Source: Chloroflexota bacterium (GTDB lineage Bacteria; Chloroflexota; Anaerolineae; Anaerolineales; UBA4823). Taken from it: a DNA stretch of 5,759 nt. The stretch's first letter is position 1. Every line of letters starts with the position of its first letter. A program made the position numbers and the translations under genes. The notes under the pieces were generated by a model, which saw nothing but the letters and a program-made list of their open reading frames with translations, searched no databases and was not told the DNA's origin. The stretch spans positions 1 to 5,759 of the forward strand of contig JAUWLJ010000156.1 in the NCBI GenBank assembly GCA_030613705.1. The letters are read 5' to 3'. Positions 1 through 5,450 of the stretch are shown piece by piece.

Positions 1-1907
1 AGTCACAGTTTTCGCTGCGGGAAGATTTGATTCCACGTGTGATTAGGATTCCCTGGCAGGATTATGTGCTAACATCGATAAATCAAGCTGCATTACCTAT
101 ATCCACCAAGGGATTCAAAATTCAGGCTTTCAGTACTGAGCAGGGCTCACCGAGTATCCAAGATTCGATCGGTCCTTTCAGTACGAATGCTCTCCCGCCG
201 CAGCCGGCACCCGTTGTTCTCGCATTTTGGAATACCTTTCCTGCTTATACCCCCGCGCAATCATTAAGACGTTGGGATGGGGCTCACACTGGCCCTTTTG
301 GTGAACGCCATGGTCTTTCCATCCTGCTCAATAACATTAAACAATTTGGTGTGCCTGCAGTGCTTCTGGACTTGCGAGATCCTTTCGCCTTATCTGCCCT
401 CGATCATCTTGGTGCCATATCTGCTATTAGAGAGCTTGTCTCAGAAAAGTTACTTATTCTGCCTGATTTAATTTCTGGCTCACCTGTATTACCCCTTTTT
501 CCAACCGGACTCCCTGATTGGGCTCCCGGGCAATATCTTCAAGATTCGAGTGAGATTTCGGAGCAGTATGGATTACCTACCAGCGATATATATTACACAC
601 CACTTCAAGCGGACGAGAATATCTGGAATTATGCGTTGACTTTTGGCCCAGAAAATTCACTGGGCAACCATACACCATCTGCTACAAGTTTTTTACCTTT
701 ACCAGCTCAAATCCCTGATGAATTTCAGGCAACGCCTGATGGGCCTTCAATCACTATCCGCAAACAATTACTGGATAATGCGCTGGAATTAAACCGTCAA
801 AGAGGAGAGCTCCCACTGCTGATCCTGGGTGGCAGTCTGGTTGAAAGTGCCTTTGCAGATCCCCTCTCCGCTTCAGCCACACTAAGCTATATCGCCAACC
901 ATCCCTGGATCAAACCTCTCAACGGCGATGACTTACGCGCTTTACCTAGCCGTGTTTCCCCACAATTGATGCCCGGGGTAACCACAATCAGCACGGTTGA
1001 GTCTTATACTCCTTCCCCGGTCCTCTCAAACATTCCCAATCCGGGTGACAACTCCCAAAATCTGCTTATCCAATCTGCCTGGCAGTCAGCCTTGTCTCTC
1101 TATTCACCCTTGCCACGAGAACCAGATACATTGCCTGATTTACGGTCGAATTACTCTGGTCAACCAGGAATCACTTTGGAGGCAGCTCGCTGGGCGGATA
1201 ATCCGGCATCCCGCCAGGATTGTCTTTCAGATCCCGATCTGGATGGCTTACCAGAATGCATATTAGCCTCCGATAACCAGTTTGCTATATTCGACCTTGA
1301 AGGTGCCCGGTTAATTGCCTATTTCTACATATCAGAAACAGGATTACACCAAATTATTGCTTCGACCTCCCAATTAATTGTTGGATTAGGCGATCCATCC
1401 ACCTGGCAGCTCGACGCTGGAGAAGGGGCTGAGACAGCTGGCATTCATGGTGCCTTTACGAATAGTCCTCCACCTTGGGAGCAATATTATGTGATTGCAA
1501 GCGATGACCAGCTCACTTTTACCTCCCCGGATCAGCGCATCACCAAGGTTTACTCACTCTCAGAGACTGGATTACGCGTGGAATTCCACACTTCAGATCC
1601 GATCAGTGCTCAGATTCCCATCGTTATTGATCCATGGACAAGATTCTCCCCGCATTGGAGTGAGGTCTACAGCTACCATCCAATCCCAGAAGGATATTTA
1701 ATCCAATTAGATGATCAATTGGTACTTGAGGTTTTAACCGATTCTTCCATATCAGCCCAAATGTTCATAGACTCGCGTGGGCACTTATCGATACCCGAAG
1801 ATCCGAACTTCGACTACCCCAAGGGTCATTATTTACCTTTTCCGATGGCACTCCTTGAGCTTGAGAGCCAGGGTGATTTCACTGTCCAGTTCAGCCTCTC
1901 TCCATAA
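1..1907 (+). CDS. C-terminal part of a large NodB/GH57-like carbohydrate-active protein (5'-partial)
   Basis: The frame is open from the first complete codon at position 3 to TAA at 1905-1907, giving 634 visible residues. The TTG at 27 is not a credible start because the frame continues upstream of it with family-like sequence, so the real start is outside the window. From about nt 213 the pattern resembles a NodB/GH57-type barrel: a hydrophobic strand ending AFWNTFP, then HGL, a helix, GVPAVLLDL, and later LLILGG followed by a NHPWI segment near nt 895-915. The canonical Asp-Asp metal motif of polysaccharide deacetylases is absent, and no catalytic residue can be assigned. From about nt 1200 onward the protein is beta-rich. 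It opens with DPDLDGLPE (1230-1256), which resembles the Asp-rich start of GH57 C-terminal sandwich domains. No membrane segment is visible. The reading frame is certain; the family is inferred from pattern only, and a structural or binding protein is possible. Confidence 0.8.
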   Translation, partial: SQFSLREDLIPRVIRIPWQDYVLTSINQAALPISTKGFKIQAFSTEQGSPSIQDSIGPFSTNALPPQPAPVVLAFWNTFPAYTPAQSLRRWDGAHTGPFGERHGLSILLNNIKQFGVPAVLLDLRDPFALSALDHLGAISAIRELVSEKLLILPDLISGSPVLPLFPTGLPDWAPGQYLQDSSEISEQYGLPTSDIYYTPLQADENIWNYALTFGPENSLGNHTPSATSFLPLPAQIPDEFQATPDGPSITIRKQLLDNALELNRQRGELPLLILGGSLVESAFADPLSASATLSYIANHPWIKPLNGDDLRALPSRVSPQLMPGVTTISTVESYTPSPVLSNIPNPGDNSQNLLIQSAWQSALSLYSPLPREPDTLPDLRSNYSGQPGITLEAARWADNPASRQDCLSDPDLDGLPECILASDNQFAIFDLEGARLIAYFYISETGLHQIIASTSQLIVGLGDPSTWQLDAGEGAETAGIHGAFTNSPPPWEQYYVIASDDQLTFTSPDQRITKVYSLSETGLRVEFHTSDPISAQIPIVIDPWTRFSPHWSEVYSYHPIPEGYLIQLDDQLVLEVLTDSSISAQMFIDSRGHLSIPEDPNFDYPKGHYLPFPMALLELESQGDFTVQFSLSP

Positions 1908-1964
1908 CAGTTCTCTAACCTTTTATAAGTCGAATATTTAATTCCCACATCCACTAAAATTATC

Positions 1965-1992
1965 TTGACAATAATAGGATTATCAGTAAAGT
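1965..1992 (+). promoter_or_regulatory. Candidate sigma70-type promoter upstream of the ACT-domain gene
   Basis: A perfect TTGACA lies at 1965-1970, followed 16 bases later by TAAAGT at 1987-1992 (4 of 6 to TATAAT), in an AT-rich spacer after the stop of the upstream gene. A start near 2000 would leave a leader of about 40 bases to the AAAGGA site at 2030-2035. The -35 is strong and the -10 is only fair. Confidence 0.45.
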
Positions 1993-2039
1993 TATTTATA
2001 CCTGGATGAGAATTTATCCAATATCACCTAAAGGAAAAA

Positions 2040-2075
2040 ATGACCTCAGTCACCAGTCCCAGAATGGGTGAATGA
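2040..2075 (+). other. 11-codon leader ORF with good RBS overlapping the ACT gene start
   Basis: ATG at 2040 follows AAAGGA (2030-2035) at normal spacing, the best ribosome site in this intergenic region. It opens an 11-codon frame (MTSVTSPRMGE) ending at TGA 2073-2075, which overlaps the GTG at 2068 in the next frame. It could be a translated leader that delivers ribosomes to the GTG. It could instead be the original start of the ACT gene put out of frame: reading ATG and then skipping base 2043 gives MPQSPVPEWV, which runs straight into the family sequence. It is not claimed as a functional peptide. Confidence 0.3.
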
Positions 2076-2367
2076 TAGAGGTTTTACCTCCATTACTCGA
2101 ACCCATGAAGAACTATCGATCATCTGTCCGGAAGCGAATGTCCCCGAAAACACCATATGCAATTGTGGCTGGCGGGTGTTTAAAATTGAAGGTCAATTTG
2201 ATTTCAATGAAATCGGAGTATTAAATTCAATCACAACCCCATTAGCAAAGGCAGATAAAAGTACACTTACCATCTCAACTTTTAATACCAATTACATTCT
2301 CATTCAAGAATCATATTTTGATCAAGCTCGATTAATTCTCAAAAGCGCTGGTCACCAAATTGATTGA
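2068..2367 (+). CDS. ACT_7-domain protein, N-terminally shortened (possible frameshift)
   Basis: The 99-residue product from GTG 2068 matches the small ACT_7-type proteins related to the amino-acid-binding ACT modules of aspartate kinase. Recognisable are the TRTHEELSIICPE block near residues 10-22, GWR..KIEGQFDF at 34-46 leading into the ligand-binding-type ACT strand and helix (IGVLNSITTPLAKAD), and STFNTNYILIQ at 70-80. Members I know are about 125-135 residues, with an extra strand (pattern LLP..FAVCRL) ahead of a conserved P-x-PEW motif. Here PQSPVPEW is encoded at 2044-2067 in the same frame but lies upstream of the GTG, is preceded directly by an in-frame TGA (2041-2043), and has no start codon. 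The usual first strand is not recognisable in any frame. The gene is therefore either truncated and decaying or started by re-initiation from the 11-codon leader. The likely role, small-molecule (amino acid) sensing in the cytoplasm, is inferred from family. Confidence 0.75.
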   Translation: MNDRGFTSITRTHEELSIICPEANVPENTICNCGWRVFKIEGQFDFNEIGVLNSITTPLAKADKSTLTISTFNTNYILIQESYFDQARLILKSAGHQID

Positions 2368-2380
2368 GGGTTCAAAACCC
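2368..2380 (+). terminator. Small hairpin directly after the ACT gene stop
   Basis: GGGTT (2368-2372) and AACCC (2376-2380) form a 5-bp stem with a 3-base loop immediately after the TGA. The sequence that follows is not a clean T-tract, so this is a weak terminator candidate only. Confidence 0.25.
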
Positions 2381-2472
2381 GCTTATGCAGTGTTTCTCTC
2401 TCAATTCATCCAACCAATTTACCAGGTACAGAATTTATCAAATCCTTCACAAAATCCATGAAAGGTTCGGTA

Positions 2473-2478
2473 TATAAT
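2473..2478 (+). promoter_or_regulatory. TATAAT -10 element placed for a leaderless DUF2277 transcript
   Basis: A perfect TATAAT at 2473-2478 ends 6 bases before the ATG at 2485, the distance expected if transcription begins at the start codon itself. No ribosome site is properly spaced for that ATG; the AAAGG at 2461-2465 is about 20 bases away. No convincing -35 is present at 16-18 bases (the nearest is TTCACA at 2446-2451, with a 21-base gap), so the promoter claim rests on the -10 and the geometry. Confidence 0.4.
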
Positions 2479-2484
2479 AATCAA

Positions 2485-2697
2485 ATGTGTCGCTCAATTA
2501 AGAAATTACGAGATCCAGATCATTTTCCGGTCGAAGAGGATATTCGCGCTGCAGCTTTACAGTACATCAGAAAGGTGAGCGGTTACCGGCAGCCTTCACG
2601 GATCAACCAGCTTGCCTTCGAGCAGGCTGTGACTGAGGTGGCCGTATCAACCCGCACTTTGCTTGAAAATATTCAACTTAACGCTGTTGGTAAATAA
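2485..2697 (+). CDS. DUF2277 family small protein
   Basis: The 70-residue product matches DUF2277, a short, strongly conserved bacterial family of unknown function. The diagnostic N-terminus MCRSIK..R is present at residues 1-9, then a helix (EEDIRAAALQYIRKVSG, residues 17-33), the conserved R-x-PSR-x-N segment (35-41), and a second helix AFEQAVTEVAVSTRTLL (44-60). I chose ATG 2485 rather than the in-frame ATG 2458 because the family begins with MCR and the extra nine residues look non-conserved, with no ribosome site before 2458. The length is normal and the protein looks intact, cytosolic and all-alpha. The conserved Cys2-Arg3 is striking but its role is unknown. The flanking genes give no functional clue. 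Confidence 0.9.
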   Translation: MCRSIKKLRDPDHFPVEEDIRAAALQYIRKVSGYRQPSRINQLAFEQAVTEVAVSTRTLLENIQLNAVGK

Positions 2698-2719
2698 TCT
2701 CCATACTCAACACTAAACC

Positions 2720-2725
2720 TATAAT
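2720..2725 (+). promoter_or_regulatory. Candidate -10 element upstream of the VOC gene
   Basis: A perfect TATAAT at 2720-2725 would place a transcription start near 2732 and a leader of about 30 bases before ATG 2763. There is no acceptable -35 at the expected distance, and the leader has no clear Shine-Dalgarno sequence. Weak support. Confidence 0.25.
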
Positions 2726-2762
2726 GATTGTTGGATCGATAATTGCTGAAAACTGAACAGAT

Positions 2763-3632
2763 ATGAATTCACTCACTCTAGATCATATTATCCTAGTTGT
2801 AAGCGATCTCCAAGTTGCAACCCGACAATTCAGCCAACTTGGTTTCTCAGTTATTGCTGGTGGTATCCACACTGGAGGACTGACCCATAACGCATTGGTC
2901 CCTTTCCCAGATGGCACTTATCTGGAGCTCTTAGCAACCACCCGCTCATCCACCTTACGGACTTTAGGCCTCCTCAAGCGACTGCGCCTGCTTGGTATTT
3001 ACACCTCCAATGAAACCGCGATAGGACGCAGGCTGATTGAAGATCTAGCCAGTGGTGTTGGTATGAATGACTATGCGCTTCTTTCACTGGACTTGCAGCA
3101 CCAAGTTAATTCAGTTAAGGAACGCGGTGCATTATTTACCGAGCCCAACCCAGGTGGGCGATTGCGACCTGATGGAAAGGAGATTACCTGGCGAACTGCT
3201 GTTCCCTCGTCACCCGACCTGCCGTTTTTGATAGATGATCTCACTCCCAGAGAATTTCGTGTACCTGCTGTGGAAGATAATTACCATTCAAACGGCATAT
3301 TGGGTATCAATGGCCTGACGATCTTAGTCTCGAACCTGGTTGAAAGTATGGCTCACTATCGTGCTCTTCTTGGTGATGATCCAGTCACCCAACCCCATTA
3401 TCCCCAACCCGGAACCCAATCCAGTGAATTCACTTTGGACACCCGTTTTCTCTCAATTCTCACTCCTCTCCCGGGAAATTCAGCTTTGCGTAGTTTACTC
3501 AAACATCGGGTCGCAAGACCGCTGGGAATCTTTTTTCGAACGGTAGAAAATGGACAGGGCGACCTCCTTTCTTTGACTTATCTCCCAGAAAGAGGCGCCA
3601 CACTATCCCGCTCTCGTATACTTTTATCCTAA
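2763..3632 (+). CDS. VOC superfamily glyoxalase-like protein (Glyoxalase_3 type)
   Basis: The 289-residue protein starts LTLDHIILVVSDL, the standard first strand of a vicinal-oxygen-chelate module. Possible metal ligands are His8 (DHI) and Glu55 (TYLELLA); the GGLTHNALVPFPDGTYLEL block (38-56) is typical of the glyoxalase_3 type. The PFLIDDLTPREFRVP segment (154-168) is also characteristic of this family. A second, degenerate module begins at GILGINGLTILVSNL (178-192), where Gly replaces the His that would be a metal ligand, so one metal site per chain is likely. The length is normal for a two-module protein. The substrate is unknown; VOC enzymes include isomerases, lyases and dioxygenases. 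It is probably cytosolic, with no signal peptide. ATG 2763 is preferred because it sits right at the conserved first strand, although no clear ribosome site precedes it. It appears to be a stand-alone gene. Confidence 0.88.
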   Translation: MNSLTLDHIILVVSDLQVATRQFSQLGFSVIAGGIHTGGLTHNALVPFPDGTYLELLATTRSSTLRTLGLLKRLRLLGIYTSNETAIGRRLIEDLASGVGMNDYALLSLDLQHQVNSVKERGALFTEPNPGGRLRPDGKEITWRTAVPSSPDLPFLIDDLTPREFRVPAVEDNYHSNGILGINGLTILVSNLVESMAHYRALLGDDPVTQPHYPQPGTQSSEFTLDTRFLSILTPLPGNSALRSLLKHRVARPLGIFFRTVENGQGDLLSLTYLPERGATLSRSRILLS

Positions 3633-3659
3633 TCCTAAACGACCTTAATTGGATTAGGA
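3627..3659 (+). terminator. 9-bp perfect inverted repeat spanning the VOC stop codon
   Basis: TCCTAATCC (3627-3635) pairs perfectly with GGATTAGGA (3651-3659) around a 15-base loop, with the TAA stop (3630-3632) inside the left arm. No T-tract follows, so it is a poor intrinsic terminator, though it could protect the mRNA 3' end. Its right arm overlaps the left end of the neighbouring repeat element at 3655. Confidence 0.3.
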
Positions 3660-3796
3660 CTTACGGAGTTGGTGGTTTAAATGTCATTTCGAGCGACAAA
3701 GGAGCGAGAAATCCCTAAATAGGTGTCTTGCAAGCGGTCTTTTCAGGGATTTCTCGTCGCAAGCTTCTCGAAATGACATGGACTGCGTAACTCCTA
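3655..3796. mobile_element. 142-bp MITE-like element of nested inverted repeats
   Basis: The outer ends 3655-3670 (TAGGACTTACGGAGTT) and 3781-3796 are inverted repeats matching at 13 of 16 bases. Inside them are two perfect inverted pairs: ATGTCATTTCGAG (3681-3693) with its complement at 3767-3779, and CGAGAAATCCCT (3705-3716) with its complement at 3745-3756. The loop contains the palindrome CTTGCAAG (3727-3734). The element has no coding capacity. The inner arms resemble the CATTTCGAGCG...GAGAAATCCC repeats scattered through many environmental bacterial genomes. TGGA lies one base outside the left end (3650-3653) and directly outside the right end (3797-3800), a weak hint of a target duplication. 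Mobility is inferred; it could instead be a REP-like dispersed repeat or transcribed structured RNA. Confidence 0.65.
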
Positions 3797-3808
3797 TGGA
3801 GTTTGAAG

Positions 3809-3840
3809 TTATCATCTTTGATAAGGAATTAAGATGATAA
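3809..3840. repeat. 10-bp perfect inverted repeat upstream of the protease operon
   Basis: TTATCATCTT (3809-3818) and AAGATGATAA (3831-3840) are exact inverted repeats separated by 12 bases, the arms' centres being about two helical turns apart. It lies outside the MITE-like element and about 20 bases upstream of the candidate -35. This fits an operator for a dimeric regulator, or an AT-rich hairpin. Confidence 0.5.
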
Positions 3841-3860
3841 AATTTATCAGGATATCATTA

Positions 3861-3890
3861 TTGAAACAGCTTTTTATTTAGTCCAGTAAT
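3861..3890 (+). promoter_or_regulatory. Candidate promoter of the protease operon
   Basis: TTGAAA (3861-3866, 5 of 6) and AGTAAT (3885-3890, 4 of 6) are 18 bases apart, giving a start near 3897 and a leader of about 34 bases to ATG 3931. The site lies downstream of the 10-bp inverted repeat. Confidence 0.4.
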
Positions 3891-3918
3891 TGTTTTTCCA
3901 GGTATCATTCAGAGATTC

Positions 3919-3924
3919 AGGAGG
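3919..3924 (+). promoter_or_regulatory. Strong ribosome binding site of the protease gene
   Basis: A consensus AGGAGG sits six bases before ATG 3931 and fixes that start. It is far stronger than the ribosome sites of the other genes in the window, suggesting high translation of this operon. Confidence 0.8.
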
Positions 3925-3930
3925 AAAATC

Positions 3931-4938
3931 ATGTCCCCTACAAATGAGATCAAACAAGTTAAGGAAGCCTCAAAAGAAAATCTTTTGGCGATGCAGAACG
4001 TAGTCGGTGTGGGAGTTGGCTACCAGATAAAAGGTGGCGAGCAAACTGGTAATTATGCGATTGTGGTCATGGTGAGCCGCAAGTTGCCATTACCCGCCCT
4101 CGCCCCCATTACCATCCTACCTAAAAACGTTGATGGGGTCACAATAGATGTGATCGAAGTAGGTGAGCTTCGTGCCTTACAAGCCCGCACAGATCGCTGG
4201 AGACCTGCACCAGGCGGGATCAGCATCGGCCATTATAAAATCACCGCTGGCACATTCGGTGCAATAGTCCGGGATAGGAATTCCGGAGAACGTCTGATCC
4301 TATCCAATAATCATGTCATTGCCAATAGTAATGATGCTGATCCCGGAGATCAAGTTCTCCAGCCGGGACCTATAGATGGTGGCTCTCCAGATGTTGATAC
4401 AATCGCCCATCTAGAACGATTCTGTCCCATCGAATTCGCAACTGAACCCGGAAAATGCGATATCGCAGATACTTATGCAAGTCTGGGAAACGCGGTTGCT
4501 GGCTTACTTGGTTCAAAACATCGGGTGAATGCTCTGCAATCGGATCCTCAAGCTGTCAATCTGGTCGATGCAGCTGTTGCGAAACCCATAAATGACAGCG
4601 ATGTATTAGACGAGATCCTCGAAATAGGCACTATCGAGGGCATCGAAGAAGGATTTCTCGGTATGTCAATCCGCAAATCTGGTCGCACGACCAGATTTAC
4701 CACGAGTCAGATCAATTTGATACATGCTACTGTGGACATTAACTACGGCAGTGGACGCACAGCCCGTTTTGAAAACCAGCTCGTCAGTGGCCCGATGTCC
4801 CAGGGTGGTGATTCAGGATCTTTGCTTGTCGCTGGTGATTCACTTCATGCGGTTGGTCTCCTGTTTGCTGGTTCAAATCAATCAACCATTTTCAATCCTA
4901 TCCAGGCGGTGCTTGATTGCTTGGAGGTGGAAATATGA
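3931..4938 (+). CDS. Intracellular trypsin-like serine protease with N-terminal accessory domain
   Basis: The 335-residue protein has two parts. Residues about 11-82 form an accessory domain with the block NVVGVGVGY (23-31), a strand AIVVMVSRKLP (43-53) and the ending IDVIEVGEL (72-80). Residues about 98-335 are a chymotrypsin-fold protease with a visible triad: His128 in LSNNHVIA, probable Asp213 in LVDAAVAKP, and Ser295 in QGGDSGSLL. KSGRTTRFT (249-257) matches the segment before the last strands in this family, which shares motifs with plant NAL1-like and bacterial trypsin-like peptidases. No signal peptide or membrane helix is seen, so it probably works in the cytoplasm. Cys165 and Cys176 are close enough to pair or bind metal. 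The start is set by AGGAGG. It overlaps the next gene by ATGA. Substrate unknown; the protease assignment is secure, the Asp less so. Confidence 0.9.
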   Translation: MSPTNEIKQVKEASKENLLAMQNVVGVGVGYQIKGGEQTGNYAIVVMVSRKLPLPALAPITILPKNVDGVTIDVIEVGELRALQARTDRWRPAPGGISIGHYKITAGTFGAIVRDRNSGERLILSNNHVIANSNDADPGDQVLQPGPIDGGSPDVDTIAHLERFCPIEFATEPGKCDIADTYASLGNAVAGLLGSKHRVNALQSDPQAVNLVDAAVAKPINDSDVLDEILEIGTIEGIEEGFLGMSIRKSGRTTRFTTSQINLIHATVDINYGSGRTARFENQLVSGPMSQGGDSGSLLVAGDSLHAVGLLFAGSNQSTIFNPIQAVLDCLEVEI

Positions 4939-5216
4939 ACCAAGAGGTTGACAATCAAGACTTGAAAGCTACCACAGAGCGTATATTGGCTGTGAAGCAG
5001 ATACATGAAGATGATCTACTCTCAAAGCCCAATGTGGTTGGTGTGGCAATGGGATATCGCCAAACAAGCGGTCTACCAACTGAAACTTTGGCGTTAGTTG
5101 TCATGGTCACCCATAAAGTACCCCAAAGTGCATTATCTCCCGAAGATCAAATTCCCAACTCCCTTGAAGGAATTCCCATTGATGTGCAGGAGGTTGGAGA
5201 GATCTCTGCACATTGA
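4935..5216 (+). CDS. Free-standing copy of the protease N-terminal domain
   Basis: The 93-residue product begins at ATG 4935, which overlaps the protease stop as ATGA (4935-4938) and has GGAGGTGG at 4923-4930, so translational coupling is likely. Residues 25-90 align without gaps to protease residues 15-80 with 30 of 66 identical by my count, sharing NVVGV..GY, LVVMV, the P..AL.P pattern and IDV.EVGE. It ends three residues after that domain, before any catalytic region. A different N-terminal stretch (residues 1-24) replaces the protease's own and looks helical. It has no signal peptide. It may bind the protease in trans as an inhibitor, folding helper or regulatory subunit, or it may be what is left of a tandem protease duplication. 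The DNA after its stop (5217-5300) shows no protease-like sequence in any frame, which argues mildly for a deliberate small protein. Confidence 0.82.
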   Translation: MNQEVDNQDLKATTERILAVKQIHEDDLLSKPNVVGVAMGYRQTSGLPTETLALVVMVTHKVPQSALSPEDQIPNSLEGIPIDVQEVGEISAH

Positions 5217-5327
5217 TCCCAATCTCATACCAATCACAATACCAAATAAGCCAATCACAAAAGTAGGCAATATCACCCTTAAAGATTGTAGATTCAAATA
5301 ATTTGTGGAGCTACATTAATCAAAACT

Positions 5328-5369
5328 TGTGGTGGTAGTTCGTCAAAAATTGACAAGACTACCACCACA
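5328..5369 (+). terminator. Strong hairpin ending the protease operon
   Basis: TGTGGTGGTAGT (5328-5339) and ACTACCACCACA (5358-5369) form a perfect 12-bp stem. An inner GTCAA/TTGAC stem (5342-5346 with 5350-5354) closes on an AAA loop. It sits about 110 bases after the small gene's stop and between convergent genes. The tracts that follow are only loosely T-rich on either strand (ATATTTC on plus, AAGTTTTG on minus), so it may be a bidirectional terminator or an RNA-protecting structure. Confidence 0.55.
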
Positions 5370-5394
5370 TATTTCATAATGGGATTGAATTCCC

Positions 5395-5410
5395 CCAAAA
5401 GATATTTTGG
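5395..5410. repeat. Short AT-rich palindrome 3' of the catalase gene
   Basis: CCAAAA (5395-5400) and TTTTGG (5405-5410) are perfect inverted repeats around GATA. The stem is weak and no T-tract follows on the minus strand, so its role as a catalase terminator is doubtful. Confidence 0.25.
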
Positions 5411-5450
5411 ATTAATAGTAAATCAAACAACCGCAGCAAGGAATTGGAAA

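Noticed and set aside
27..29. TTG as start of the first gene
   Set aside because: The frame is open upstream to the window edge with coherent sequence (SQFSLRED), and no ribosome site precedes the TTG, so the gene is 5'-truncated by the window.
2458..2460. ATG 2458 as start of the DUF2277 gene
   Set aside because: The family starts with MCR, encoded at 2485. The extra nine residues are not family-like, there is no ribosome site before 2458, and a TATAAT lies within the supposed extension.
3681..3779. CRISPR-like or rho-independent terminator reading of the nested repeat
   Set aside because: The repeats are inverted, not direct, with no spacers, and no T-tract follows the long hairpin. A dispersed repeat element explains it better.
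4724..4951. 68-75 codon frames inside the protease and VOC genes
   Set aside because: They are out-of-frame shadows of strongly supported coding sequences, with no ribosome sites or recognisable motifs.
5098..5301. Frame overlapping and extending past the small domain gene, reading LHIDPNLIPITI after a shift
   Set aside because: The part overlapping 4935-5216 is a shadow. The part after 5216 shows no similarity to the protease region that should follow (RTDRWRPAPGG...), so I do not call a frameshifted protease remnant.
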